Shown: positions 19,301 to 29,769, counted from the stretch's first letter. The stretch is 64,000 bases of DNA from Planctomycetota bacterium (GCA_013349435.1 DUZQ01000006.1:1-64000), one strand, 5' to 3'. Numbers and translations are program-made. Notes: a model not told the origin generated them from the letters alone.

Positions 19301-20143
19301 TCAATCCCGCCCATCCAGGGAGCGGAGCCGGGCTTTGACGTCGCCAAAACGCCTGGAGCGATTTGCGTATGCTCTTACCGCCTCGTCCAGGTCGCCGGCA
19401 CCGAAATCCGGCCAGAGTGTATCGGTAACATAGAATTCCGTGTACGAAATCTGCCAGAGCAGGAAATTACTGATTCGCATCTCGCCGGAAGTCCTTATGA
19501 GCAAATCGGGTTCGGCCCAGCCGGCTGTATAAAGATGGTTGCTCACACACGCCTGGTCAATTTCATCAAGCTTAAGCTCGCCGGCTTTGTATTCTTGTGC
19601 GATTTTTTTTACTGCGTCAACAATTTCGGTTCTTGCGCCATAGTTTAAGGCCAAACCCAACACCATACCGGTATTTTCACCGGTTAACTTCACCGTTTCG
19701 GTCATCGCATCGGTAACCATCCGGGGTAGTTTCTCTGTTCGGCCCAAATGAATAAGTTTCACATTGTTGCGTATCAGATTCGGTCTTATCTCGGCGAGAT
19801 ACCTGGCGTATAAGTTCATAAGGAAATCGACCTCTTCCGAAGGTCTTTTCCAGTTTTGCATACTGAATGAATACAGCGTCAGGTATTCAACTCCCATATC
19901 CACGCAGCATTGAGCAATCGTCTCTACGACTTTTGCGCCCCGGAGATGCCCCTCGAATCGGGAAAGGCCCGCCCTTGTGGCCCACCTGCCGTTACCGTCC
20001 ATAATGATTGCAATGTGCCGCGGGATGCCTAAAGGCTGTAAATTAAGACGCTCAGCGGCCTGCCGTCGTTTCTGTTCGAAGTTTGGATTCAAGGTTTCAC
20101 TTTCTGAAAATGGTTTGGCTGCGTTTCGGTCCGACACCGACAA
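19301..20143 (-). CDS. uppS: Isoprenyl transferase (UPP synthase)
   Basis: IPRHIAIIMDGNGRWATRAGLSRFEGHLRGAKVV, LLIRTSGEMRISNFLLWQISYTEFYV; true start may be downstream because this ORF overlaps purA. Confidence 0.95.
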   Translation of the reverse strand: MSVSDRNAAKPFSESETLNPNFEQKRRQAAERLNLQPLGIPRHIAIIMDGNGRWATRAGLSRFEGHLRGAKVVETIAQCCVDMGVEYLTLYSFSMQNWKRPSEEVDFLMNLYARYLAEIRPNLIRNNVKLIHLGRTEKLPRMVTDAMTETVKLTGENTGMVLGLALNYGARTEIVDAVKKIAQEYKAGELKLDEIDQACVSNHLYTAGWAEPDLLIRTSGEMRISNFLLWQISYTEFYVTDTLWPDFGAGDLDEAVRAYANRSRRFGDVKARLRSLDGRD

Positions 20144-21374
20144 TACTTACAGGAACTTTACTTATTTCTTCAACCATAGCGATATAATCTCGCACGGCCC
20201 GCGGCAAATCGTCAAAAATCTTCACTTCCGACAAATCCTGGTCCCAGCCCGCCGTCGTTTCATATATACATTCGGCCTTTTCCAATTGAGCGACATTTGA
20301 GGGGAAGAGCTTTGTTTCGCCGCCGTTGATTCTGTAAGCCCTGCAAACCTTTAACTCCTCAAGCCCCGCAAGAGTATCAAGGTGCATCATTGCGACCTCG
20401 TCTATCCCCCCTGTAGCAGCACTGTAACCGGCCGCCACACCGTCAAACCACCCACACCTTCGAGGTCTTCCCGTGGTCGTGCCGTACTCGTTGCCTCTGT
20501 CGCGAATGTATTGACCGATTTCGTTATCCTGCTCGGAAGGGAACGGGCCTGCACCAACCCTCGTGGTATATGCCTTTACAACACCGATAAACTTATCGAC
20601 TAACCGGGCGGGAACACCACAGCCTGCAGACATACCCAGTGAACTGGCGTTGGAGCTTGTAACAAATGGAAACGTTCCGTGGTCCAAATCCAGCAGTGCC
20701 CCCTGTGCACCTTCAAAAAGTATGCTTTTGCCGTCCAAAATCGACTGGTGTAGCAGTTGAGTCGTATTGCTGATAAACGGCCCCAATCTTTGAGCGTATT
20801 CGACACATTTGGCGAAAATCTCTTCGGTCTTAATCGGGTCGGCATCATATAGCGCCGAAAAGATTTTATTCTTGTATTCCACGATATTTGCGAGCTTTGG
20901 TTTCAGGGCGTCTAAATCGCGAAAATCACCCATTCGGACCGCGTAACTCCTTCCCACCTTGTCGGCATAACACGGGCCTATGCCCCGGATTGTAGTTCCC
21001 AATTTAGCCCTGCCGAGAACCTCTTCCCGCAAACGGTCCTCCTGCTTATGATAATCAAGCACAATATGTGCATTTTCACTGATAAACAGTCTTCCATTAA
21101 TACTTATATTTTCTTCGGCCAAGCAGTCGATTTCTTCTATCAATACAGCCGGGTCAACAGCAACTCCGTTGCCTATCACACACCATGTCCGGTCACGAAC
21201 GGCGCCGGAGGGCATAAGATGAAGGGCAAACTTTTCATCTCCAATAACCACCGTGTGGCCGGCATTGGCCCCTCCGTTGAAACGGACAACCACATCGCTT
21301 TCGGCGGCGAGTATGTCAACAACCTTGCCTTTGCCTTCGTCCCCCCATTGCAAACCGACAACACAGTAATTCAT
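20097..21374 (-). CDS. purA: Adenylosuccinate synthase
   Basis: MNYCVVGLQWGDEGKGKVVD, NGGANAGHTVV, GTTIRGIGPCYADK. Confidence 0.97.
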   Translation of the reverse strand: MNYCVVGLQWGDEGKGKVVDILAAESDVVVRFNGGANAGHTVVIGDEKFALHLMPSGAVRDRTWCVIGNGVAVDPAVLIEEIDCLAEENISINGRLFISENAHIVLDYHKQEDRLREEVLGRAKLGTTIRGIGPCYADKVGRSYAVRMGDFRDLDALKPKLANIVEYKNKIFSALYDADPIKTEEIFAKCVEYAQRLGPFISNTTQLLHQSILDGKSILFEGAQGALLDLDHGTFPFVTSSNASSLGMSAGCGVPARLVDKFIGVVKAYTTRVGAGPFPSEQDNEIGQYIRDRGNEYGTTTGRPRRCGWFDGVAAGYSAATGGIDEVAMMHLDTLAGLEELKVCRAYRINGGETKLFPSNVAQLEKAECIYETTAGWDQDLSEVKIFDDLPRAVRDYIAMVEEISKVPVSIVGVGPKRSQTIFRK

Positions 21375-21420
21375 CGTAATACCTGCCTTTGGAATTAATG
21401 ACAAAATAACGGTAAAAACG

Positions 21421-21879
21421 TCAACTGATTTTTGCAATCAGCTCATCCAGAACAGCGGGCAAATTATCGTAGGTTCTGTCGCTGATTTTCAAGTTGGAAT
21501 CCACACCCTGGTAATCCTTATATGTGACGACAAAGTACCCCTTTGAGTTGAAGTGCGTCTTATCTATCTTTTCAATGGAATCGTAGGCAATTTCGCGCTT
21601 GCCTATCACAAGACGGTCCTGCCCGGCAATTACCTTTTTATTCTTTATTGCAAAAAGATACACCCCCAAAATCAGGGCCCCGGCTGCGAGGTACGGCGGC
21701 GCCGTGCGATTAAAGACCAAGGTGCTGTCGGGCACCCCGCTCTGGTCGGTGTGCTTTTGGATGAACTTTTCATTCTGATAGCCGTCGTATGCAAACCATA
21801 TTGCAAGACCCACAAGGACAGCAATACCTATCTTGAAATTATTTTTTCTGTATTTACTCAGGGGGGCCTCTATCGCCAT
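21421..21879 (-). CDS. Membrane protein, function unknown
   Basis: 152 aa with two TM segments and a C-terminal PH-like strand pattern. Confidence 0.5.
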   Translation of the reverse strand: MAIEAPLSKYRKNNFKIGIAVLVGLAIWFAYDGYQNEKFIQKHTDQSGVPDSTLVFNRTAPPYLAAGALILGVYLFAIKNKKVIAGQDRLVIGKREIAYDSIEKIDKTHFNSKGYFVVTYKDYQGVDSNLKISDRTYDNLPAVLDELIAKIS

Positions 21880-21921
21880 CGGAAAAACCTTCCTTTTTCA
21901 ATATAACTTAGTCGAACAAAT

Positions 21922-22704
21922 TTACCTTCTCTGTGCAATGGCATTTGCCAGGGGGCCGGCAAAACCAGGTATGATCTTTTCGTCCATAAGCCGCTGAGCT
22001 ATCACACATTGCCGATTAAATGATTCTGTTGCATTAAACTTCTTATGCGGTTGGGGATAACTCCGAACGGCAAAATACAGGCTTATCGGCTCGGCCTCTT
22101 TATATTTGCTGTTTCTGACCTCGTAAACTCCGGTGCGTGACTCAACACTGATTCTTGCCTGTGTGCGACAGTCCTGATCCAAGGCAATCACAACAGTCGG
22201 GGCAAAACTTATCGGTTTTGCCCCGGGCATATCAAGGATACCGGCAAACGCAGAGGAAGCAAACAACGCCTCGGCTATAATCTCATCGTGATTACCCCGA
22301 TAGTCGAAATCCATAACGAAGATAACATCGAGAGAGTCGATATCCAGCCGGCTGACGCCAAGCATATACTCCGACAAATCCAGTACCAGCCTGTGTAGGC
22401 TGTATGCATCTTCCAAATCCACCGGGTTGGCACAGCCGCTGCAAATCCTGTCAACTTCAAGCGTAACCCAGCGATGCTTTCGGCCCTGGACGCCTTCTTC
22501 CAGACAAAAGTCGCCGTTTTCCCTGCGATAGAAATTGCCCATCGTGGGAAACTGTTTGCCGATACGCTCAAAAAATGCCAAAACAGTATCCCGCTGTGTC
22601 GGCAGCTCGAGTTGTGTATTAACATTCATATCGACATAAAAGTCGTCGCAAAGCGAGCCATAACTGCTAAACATTTTCCGTACTCCCAAAGAGTAATCCA
22701 CCAA
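21922..22704 (-). CDS. Hypothetical protein
   Basis: 260-aa ORF in a compact co-oriented gene run. Confidence 0.6.
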   Translation of the reverse strand: MVDYSLGVRKMFSSYGSLCDDFYVDMNVNTQLELPTQRDTVLAFFERIGKQFPTMGNFYRRENGDFCLEEGVQGRKHRWVTLEVDRICSGCANPVDLEDAYSLHRLVLDLSEYMLGVSRLDIDSLDVIFVMDFDYRGNHDEIIAEALFASSAFAGILDMPGAKPISFAPTVVIALDQDCRTQARISVESRTGVYEVRNSKYKEAEPISLYFAVRSYPQPHKKFNATESFNRQCVIAQRLMDEKIIPGFAGPLANAIAQRR

Positions 22705-22784
22705 ACCTCAACATTATCGCACAAAGCTCCTCTCCCGGCAAGAGACAACTTTTAGAAACCTACCATAAAAACACCTCTTCCGGT

Positions 22785-25283
22785 TCAAACCCTCAAATCC
22801 GGGTCAGGCCGGGACAATTCGGCCGCCAACGCTCCAATCGTTGCCAAAACAGTAAAAACAAGCAAACGCCATCTGCCTTGTATTACAATATCACCGGCAG
22901 CGAACCGACCGCCGCTAATTATCATGGAAATGACTGTATAAAGCAATGCTAATACAACACCGCAGACAGTCGCCGCAAAAATACGTCTCCACAACATCGC
23001 CCCACCGCATCCCAAAGCGACCAGAGTACCACATACCAGAGGCACAATTCCCGCAAGCCACCAGATATTCCGCAGGCGTGGCAGGTTTCCGGTGTTGGCA
23101 AGCCAGTGAAAATCAACGAGGGCAAAGATAGCCGCCGCACCGGCAATACATAAGGCTGTGTGCCAATATCGAGGTGTCATGGATTCTCGAAGCTGGGAAA
23201 TCTTTTTCATTCTGCGCCTGATAGTGAGCGGCCAGTTGTAAAACACACGAAATACCCAATGCTCCAAAAGCGCACCCCGCTCGCCGAACACAGGAACAAT
23301 ATGTGTAGCTTCAGTTGCAAAGTGAGCGGCCATAAACCGGGAAATCGCCGGATAACGGTAGTTCATCTGAATCGGAAAGGCGAGGTAGCCTATGTATTTG
23401 ACGTAACTTAGAAATATAGCAATGTTATAGTCCTTGAAATTACGGTCGTATAAAGCAAGAATTGTAGTATAAATTCCCCGAACTATAGAACCGGGCGATA
23501 TAGGCGTGATTTGGAATCCAAGCAAAATACCGGTTACCGCCGCCGAAGCTTGCGCTCCGGACAGCTCGGGATGCGTTTTTACATAAATCCAGCTTACTGC
23601 TATAGAGACAATTTGTGTAATGGGAGCCGTCAGAATGTGCACCACAAGACTTACAAGATACCGCTGGATGTATCGCTCTTTAAGCTGGGAAAGAATAGTA
23701 TCGCCGTCTTCGTCGGTAATAATATGCTTTTTCTTCCCGTCAACAACCATCTGACGCATCCATTCTTCCCTCAGATGAGCGTTGAAGTAAAGTTTCACCG
23801 GCCGCACAAATATATACATCAGCTTTTCTGTTGCGAATTTTCCATCCGTCAGAAATCTATGCAGACCGGCAGGTAATATCGACAAAGGTAAATGACATAA
23901 AAACGCAAAAACCGACTGGGCTACTTTCATAGCCCCCTGCTCGTCTATCCTGCCGGCCCTATGCCAATCGGTCACTTTCTCAGCTATTCTTGCATCTACC
24001 GCACGCTTGAAATAATCCCGGCTTGAAAGCATAGCTCCGTAATGTGCTCTCCAGTCGGCCCGCGCCCAAACCCGCCGAATTATCCTGCCTAAAAACGGGA
24101 GTAGCCCTACCAGGAAAAAGCCAATAGTGCTAATTCTTCGTGAACAGAATTTCTCGACATGTTCTTCGTCAATAACGTTACGCACCTTCCAACCGCCCAC
24201 CGCACTTGAAAATATCGTACGCCACAGTTCACCGTTATAAAGCAGCCGAATATGATTGTGTGTAATATCCGGTACAGAACTCCGATAGAGCTTTTCACAG
24301 CTCTTCAGTTCCTCCAACATCTGCCGCATATCTGCAAACTCGCCGGCGTGCGCCCTAACAAATCGTTCCAAAGTTCTAATACTGCCACGGTCAAACTGAA
24401 CAATACTGCCGCGCTTCAGGCCCGCAAAAATAAGCTTAAAATCACCCGGACTCATCGGCAAAAACGGTAAAAGTGCCAGTCCCGCCCGAAAATCAACCGC
24501 TACCAATCCCGCTTGCGGGTTATCATCGGAACCGGCTCGCTTTAAACAGTTCGGCTGACTCTTGCAGGTTGACCACTCATACTGCCTGGCGAATTCGTGC
24601 GCTCCAACATCGTGAAGGAGTTCAACAAAGTCGGCCATAAAACGCCTTTTCGCACGATATTCGGGCGAGCCAAGCTCGGCTTCGTCAACAGTCTTATCTT
24701 TACGCGAGGCTTTTAGCAGGTCCATACGGTCGTCAACTTCCAGCCGCCATGTTCGTCCGTCAACCCACTCGCTAAGCTCCCCGCAACTGCCGAGATTGTG
24801 GTCGATAAACGTGGCATGGATATCCACTACCGTGTTTTCATCGCCGAATCGAATCTTAGCCGCGCGCCGAATGAACTTTTGCCAAATGGCGCCGGCGCGG
24901 GCGGCTGCGGGATTACACTGCAGTTGAAAAGGACCCTGGAAACCAATCCAATAAAGCGCATTGCGAAAGAGTTTTGAAAACACTGAAGGCGGGATAAGAA
25001 TCTTCATCGCATAGACACGGCCGACCTCAATACCTCCGATACCCTCCTGCGAGGCAATTTCCAGCACCTTAACCCTGTACACCTGCCCGGCAAAACCTCC
25101 TCCGACAAATTTCTCCACGACTAAACGAGCCTCAGACTTATTCTGCCCCGAAATATCGGTTATCTCATAGACCAATTCGGCTCCGGCTTCGTATCGAGAC
25201 AGCCTCAGCGGGCGAAGCAAATCCGCGGCCCGGACTCTTTCCAAAAGCCTGTTGCAAGCCTCAACAGAATAGTCATCCGCCAT
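22785..25283 (-). CDS. Large protein with kinase-like N-terminus and multi-TM C-terminus
   Basis: GGGFAGQVYRVKV glycine-loop-like, YAMKIL, VAVDFRAG; several hydrophobic helices in the C-terminal half. Confidence 0.65.
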   Translation of the reverse strand: MADDYSVEACNRLLERVRAADLLRPLRLSRYEAGAELVYEITDISGQNKSEARLVVEKFVGGGFAGQVYRVKVLEIASQEGIGGIEVGRVYAMKILIPPSVFSKLFRNALYWIGFQGPFQLQCNPAAARAGAIWQKFIRRAAKIRFGDENTVVDIHATFIDHNLGSCGELSEWVDGRTWRLEVDDRMDLLKASRKDKTVDEAELGSPEYRAKRRFMADFVELLHDVGAHEFARQYEWSTCKSQPNCLKRAGSDDNPQAGLVAVDFRAGLALLPFLPMSPGDFKLIFAGLKRGSIVQFDRGSIRTLERFVRAHAGEFADMRQMLEELKSCEKLYRSSVPDITHNHIRLLYNGELWRTIFSSAVGGWKVRNVIDEEHVEKFCSRRISTIGFFLVGLLPFLGRIIRRVWARADWRAHYGAMLSSRDYFKRAVDARIAEKVTDWHRAGRIDEQGAMKVAQSVFAFLCHLPLSILPAGLHRFLTDGKFATEKLMYIFVRPVKLYFNAHLREEWMRQMVVDGKKKHIITDEDGDTILSQLKERYIQRYLVSLVVHILTAPITQIVSIAVSWIYVKTHPELSGAQASAAVTGILLGFQITPISPGSIVRGIYTTILALYDRNFKDYNIAIFLSYVKYIGYLAFPIQMNYRYPAISRFMAAHFATEATHIVPVFGERGALLEHWVFRVFYNWPLTIRRRMKKISQLRESMTPRYWHTALCIAGAAAIFALVDFHWLANTGNLPRLRNIWWLAGIVPLVCGTLVALGCGGAMLWRRIFAATVCGVVLALLYTVISMIISGGRFAAGDIVIQGRWRLLVFTVLATIGALAAELSRPDPDLRV

Positions 25284-25292
25284 AATCTATCC

Positions 25293-25787
25293 TTAACCCA
25301 AACTCCCAATCCATTGCCCGGCAAATATCTGCAATACAACGGCTGCATATACCGCGGCCATCACGTCATCGGCTAAAATCCCCCACCCCGCCGGAAGTTT
25401 CTCTAAAAGCCTGCAGGGCCAGGGCTTGAATATATCAAAAAACCGAAACGCCAGAAAACCAACCGCGGTCGTAATCATAATCTGTGTCCCCCCTGCCGAG
25501 TATGCCCCTATAAACACCATCGCCTGCCCGGCCACTTCATCGACCACGACCTCACGAGGGTCCCGGCTACCCAACTGCTGAACCACATCGGGGGCAAACC
25601 ACACACATACTGTTGCGGCATCAATCGCAACAAGGCATAGAATAATCCACACAACCGCCTTAGGCACGCCAAAGTAACACAGCACAGCAAATAATACCGC
25701 CGGCCACAACGAAGCCCATGTTCCCGGTGCCACCGGCAACCAGCCCAGGCCAAGATATGATGTAAACAACCTTTTATTCACAGCCAA
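25293..25787 (-). CDS. pgpA: Phosphatidylglycerophosphatase A
   Basis: GLGWLPVAPGTWAS, DPREVVVDEVAGQ, FRFFDIFKPWPCRLLEKLPAGWGILADDVMAAVYA. Confidence 0.93.
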   Translation of the reverse strand: MAVNKRLFTSYLGLGWLPVAPGTWASLWPAVLFAVLCYFGVPKAVVWIILCLVAIDAATVCVWFAPDVVQQLGSRDPREVVVDEVAGQAMVFIGAYSAGGTQIMITTAVGFLAFRFFDIFKPWPCRLLEKLPAGWGILADDVMAAVYAAVVLQIFAGQWIGSLG

Positions 25788-25870
25788 ACCTATTCAGCCC
25801 CGACCCCTGTGGTCGGGATTTTCCCCCCTTTTTACGCGGGGTTGACAACATAACTTATTATCAAAAACAA

Positions 25871-26965
25871 CTAAATTTCCTCTAACATCGACAGGCAATA
25901 CCAGTCGGTCATACCCGCGATATAATCACAAACTGTGCGTTTCAGCCCTTCTGACGACACTAATTTTTGGAAATAGGCGGGCATCAAATCCGGCTCGGCG
26001 CAAAACTTTTCAAATACCCCTGTCATCCATTTGCCAACCTCTTTATTTATCGACTGCAACGACTTATGCATATACATATTCTTGAAAAGAAACTCCTCGA
26101 GACAGGCAAGGTCCGCCCCGGCAACGCTACTAAGTCTTATTAGTTTGTCCCCGGCTTTATATACGTCTTTTACCGACCTGATATCAGCCTGCCCGACTGC
26201 CTTTTTACTGGCCTGCAAACAATCGCTCACAAGCATATCAATAATTGTTTTTGCTGTCCTTGTATTGCGTACGGCGCCGTCAGTAATGGCCGGGGCGCCG
26301 ATTTTCGCCTGGGCATCGGCGAACAGCTTTACATTTTTTAGCTGAGCTTCATTAATAAGACCCGCCCGCAGTCCGTCCTCAAGGTCGTGGCAGTTGTATG
26401 CTATGCGGTCTGAGATGTCGGCAATCTGCCCTTCGAGGGAACAATGAACCTCTTCGAACTCATCAACTTCGGGACTGTCATAGGGGCCGTGATGTCTGGC
26501 AATACCGAGCCTCGTTTCGTACATCAGATTCAAGCCTGCGAATTCGGGGTAAGGGTGCTCGAGCAAATCGACGATACGAATCGCCTGGCGGTTATGCTCG
26601 AAGCCGCCGACCGAGGCCGTCAAGTCGTTCAATACCTGCTCTCCGGTATGGCCGAACGGGCTGTGTCCGAGGTCATGGGCCAGGCATATCGCTTCGGTGA
26701 GACTTTCATTTAAGTTCATCACCCCTGCGATAGTCCTGCCGATCTGCGCCACTTCGATACTGTGTGTAAGCCTTGTGCGGTAATGGTCGTTAACGCCGGG
26801 CATAAAAACCTGCGTCTTGCCCTCAAGCCTCCTGAAAGCGGAACTGTGCATTATCCGGTCACGGTCTCTTTCAAAGGCGGTCCTGTATGGGTGCGGCTTT
26901 TCCCCAAATCGCCTTTGTCGGCTTTCGGCTTCAGTTACAGCATAACAGACAAGCTCATCAATCAT
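25871..26965 (-). CDS. dgt: dGTPase-like HD-domain triphosphohydrolase
   Basis: RDRIMHSSAFRRLEGKTQVF, YRTRLTHSIEVAQIGRTIA, CLAHDLGHSPFGHTGE. Confidence 0.93.
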   Translation of the reverse strand: MIDELVCYAVTEAESRQRRFGEKPHPYRTAFERDRDRIMHSSAFRRLEGKTQVFMPGVNDHYRTRLTHSIEVAQIGRTIAGVMNLNESLTEAICLAHDLGHSPFGHTGEQVLNDLTASVGGFEHNRQAIRIVDLLEHPYPEFAGLNLMYETRLGIARHHGPYDSPEVDEFEEVHCSLEGQIADISDRIAYNCHDLEDGLRAGLINEAQLKNVKLFADAQAKIGAPAITDGAVRNTRTAKTIIDMLVSDCLQASKKAVGQADIRSVKDVYKAGDKLIRLSSVAGADLACLEEFLFKNMYMHKSLQSINKEVGKWMTGVFEKFCAEPDLMPAYFQKLVSSEGLKRTVCDYIAGMTDWYCLSMLEEI

Positions 26966-27004
26966 TTCACACGTTCTCTTATGCTCTGTTGAAACTTTCT
27001 ATAT

Positions 27005-27105
27005 GTCATTCTGAGTCGCTCTATCATCATTCTGAGCGAAGTTAAGAATCTCAATCTTTTGTACATCTGAGATTCTTCGCTCCATTGCATTCCGCTCAGA
27101 ATGAC
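27005..27105. repeat. Dispersed palindromic repeat (gtcattctgagcgaa...ttcgctcagaatgac type)
   Basis: gtcattctgag ... ctcagaatgac arms flanking internal gaatctcaat/ctgagattc. Confidence 0.75.
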
Positions 27106-27199
27106 TTTTTTTGCACGCTTTCAACATAGCAACTCTCTAAAAAACCAGACCGCTCAGCGCAGGGCTAGCGCATAGCAAATAATTTCTTACAGGGTGTTT

Positions 27200-27739
27200 T
27201 TACAGGTTTGGAAGGTTCTTTTCAAGACTAATTTGTTTTAGCCGGTCATATAATTCGGTCAAACTCTGGCTAATCACGTCCGTACCGCTGCAGACGTGCA
27301 TGAAATTTGTGTCGCCGTCCCACCGCGGAACTACATGGATGTGCATATGCCCCGGCAGGCCGGCACCGGCACATCTGCCGAAATTCATTCCGATATTGAA
27401 ACCGTGTGGAGATATGGCGGCGGTCAGTACTTCCTGGCAATCCCTGCACAAGCCCAACAACTCCAGCAACTCATCGTCAGTCGCCTCAGCGAGTGTTTCA
27501 ATGTGCCGAATCGGTGCAACAAGGAGATGCCCGTTGTTGTATGGAAACCTGTTAAAGAGGACGAGGCAGCGGGACGTCCTCCAAAGTACAAAGTTTTCTT
27601 TGTCCCGCTCAGGTTCTGCGATATAGCCGCATATAAAGCAGCCTTTCGGTTCGCTTAAACCCTCAATATATTCCATTCGCCACGGAGCCCATAGGTTTTT
27701 TCGTTCCAACGACTGAAACCTCCGCCGATTAATCCCCAA
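27200..27739 (-). CDS. HIT-family hydrolase/phosphorylase
   Basis: NLWAPWRMEYIEG, RFPYNNGHLLVAPIRHI, GLPGHMHIHVVPRWDGDTNFM. Confidence 0.93.
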   Translation of the reverse strand: MGINRRRFQSLERKNLWAPWRMEYIEGLSEPKGCFICGYIAEPERDKENFVLWRTSRCLVLFNRFPYNNGHLLVAPIRHIETLAEATDDELLELLGLCRDCQEVLTAAISPHGFNIGMNFGRCAGAGLPGHMHIHVVPRWDGDTNFMHVCSGTDVISQSLTELYDRLKQISLEKNLPNL

Positions 27740-28727
27740 GAAGCTGAATGCTTATTTTCTGGTCAATTGTTACTGTCGGCACCGTATCTCCTAAAGGCAT
27801 CATAAATCCCGCGTCTATGTGCATCTTATACCGCTGCTGCTCACTTTGGAGGGTGCCGGTATCAACATTAAAAACTTGTCTGCCGGCTCCTTCAAGAGAA
27901 CGGAACCTGAAATTACGCAGGAAACCGAACATACCCCTCATACTGAAGTTTCCATTGTACGGTTTGGGCCAGTTCTTGGGCCGTGAATCACTCAGCTTAT
28001 AGGTACTGTTAATCACCGCTTTTTTGCCGGATTCTGTTTGCTGAACTTCGGCAAGCGTATAAGTGGTTTCTCTGGCAACGGCTATAGGCATAGGCAGAGG
28101 TATAAACTGTTCTGTTTTCCAACTCTGGCCGGGGGCGACACCGGCAACGGCGTCTTCAACGTTCGCGATCGAATCCCATAAATGCCACTGCAAAGCCGAA
28201 AAGTCGGATATCATGTCGGGATTCTTTATTCTTCCCTGTCTGCCGGTGGTTGAAGCAAATGCCTTGTCGCCGAGGCGGCTTATAAGCTCCTCAAGGTCAG
28301 AGTAATCTTTTATTTTGCCGGTCGGAGAAATCTGAAACCTGAAGGTCTGTCCCGCCAGACTTTCAGCTGCGTCACCTGGTGAGTTCCTGCCCAACAGAGC
28401 GGTCCGGCTCACCTTTGCCGATTCACATTTGCCCTCTATTGTGCTCAGGCCGTAGGGGTCAATTGCAACAGGATAATAAGCGATAACCAGTTCCAGCTTC
28501 TCGGTCATCTTCTGTGGCTCGCTTTTGCCCCGCTTTGAGGCTGCGCCGGTCGAGTCAAGGTCTATCTCGATATCTCTGGACGAAACCAGCTTGTACCTCA
28601 AGACGGCGCCTGCCTTGAAATCCACGGCAAGTAGCTCTGTCGCGGCCATTTCTTTCTCCTGGCAGCCCACAAAAGCGACCGCCAAGATAGCTGTACAAGT
28701 CAGAATGATAAACTTACGCAAGTTCAC
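27729..28727 (-). CDS. Lipoprotein, paralogue of the next gene
   Basis: Lipobox AFVGC; N-terminal part resembles 28783-29769. Confidence 0.7.
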   Translation of the reverse strand: MNLRKFIILTCTAILAVAFVGCQEKEMAATELLAVDFKAGAVLRYKLVSSRDIEIDLDSTGAASKRGKSEPQKMTEKLELVIAYYPVAIDPYGLSTIEGKCESAKVSRTALLGRNSPGDAAESLAGQTFRFQISPTGKIKDYSDLEELISRLGDKAFASTTGRQGRIKNPDMISDFSALQWHLWDSIANVEDAVAGVAPGQSWKTEQFIPLPMPIAVARETTYTLAEVQQTESGKKAVINSTYKLSDSRPKNWPKPYNGNFSMRGMFGFLRNFRFRSLEGAGRQVFNVDTGTLQSEQQRYKMHIDAGFMMPLGDTVPTVTIDQKISIQLLGD

Positions 28728-28782
28728 GGCCTTTCTATAAAATCAGAAAAACACTCAGCCTCGATTTTGCTGTTTCGACAAG

Positions 28783-29769
28783 TCAGTCAAGCATTTCCAT
28801 TGTGGTCGAATAGGTAAGAATAATCGTCAAGAGGTCCGGCCCCTTGTCTGGTTTTTGCCTTGCGGAAGGTTCGGCGGCTATATACTTTGTAACAAATTTC
28901 TCATAATATTCAACCACCTTGCCGGTGTCGAGGTCAAGTACCATTTCACCGTTGTAATCCTCTTCGGTGTCGAACATATTGGCAAACAGCCCTATCCCCC
29001 CTGAAATTCTTGAAACGGTTCCCGGAGGTGTCGCCGTTTCAGTCGCTGTCATTTCCACAACCGCCTTTTGAGACCCGACCTGGCCCTTGACATCTTTGAG
29101 CGTATAAGTCTTTTCGAAAGTCTTGGGGACCATCAGACGCTGCTCGGTGGCCTCAATCCGGCTCCAACTGTCACCTTTGTAAAGGAGGTTTTTTTCGGAA
29201 TCAGGCAAAAACAATATCTCGTGGCGTTTTCGGATACCTTCATCACTCAAAAGGGCCTTTGCCACCCTGCCGTCCTGGCCTCCGGACACAGTTCTTCGTA
29301 TTTTCTTTGCATCAAGCACCTGGACACCGCCATCCGAAGCCAGTTTTATTTTGTAGCTGTTGCCGAGCAATTTCGCCAGAGGTTTTTTCCTGTCACCTTC
29401 TCTATCGCTGTCAAAGTCAAACTTGACTCCGTCTTTGTCTTTTGCAAGGTATTTCAGGCCCCTTATTGTAATCTCAGCCACACAGTCGCCGTTTTCGCCT
29501 ACGCTTTCAATCTCCTGAACGAACTTGATTTGCGCAGTTGTACTCCTCGGTTCGGACCTGGCTTTGCCAAGTGACGGCTGCTCGAACTTGAAATCCTTTA
29601 TATCTTCGGTAACAATTTTGTATTTCGTCCTGTCGCCCGGAGAAAATTTAAGCGCTAAATCCGCCTGGGGGCCACATCCTGTAAACAGCGCCGCAAGGCA
29701 AACTACCCCAATTTTAGCCCACTTGCCGCATTGCCGCATCACAACGAATTTTAAAACTCTCTGAGACAT
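28783..29769 (-). CDS. Lipoprotein
   Basis: Lipobox ALFTGC; LALKFSPGDRTKYKIVTEDI compared with LAVDFKAGAVLRYKLVSSRDI in the neighbour. Confidence 0.7.
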   Translation of the reverse strand: MSQRVLKFVVMRQCGKWAKIGVVCLAALFTGCGPQADLALKFSPGDRTKYKIVTEDIKDFKFEQPSLGKARSEPRSTTAQIKFVQEIESVGENGDCVAEITIRGLKYLAKDKDGVKFDFDSDREGDRKKPLAKLLGNSYKIKLASDGGVQVLDAKKIRRTVSGGQDGRVAKALLSDEGIRKRHEILFLPDSEKNLLYKGDSWSRIEATEQRLMVPKTFEKTYTLKDVKGQVGSQKAVVEMTATETATPPGTVSRISGGIGLFANMFDTEEDYNGEMVLDLDTGKVVEYYEKFVTKYIAAEPSARQKPDKGPDLLTIILTYSTTMEMLD

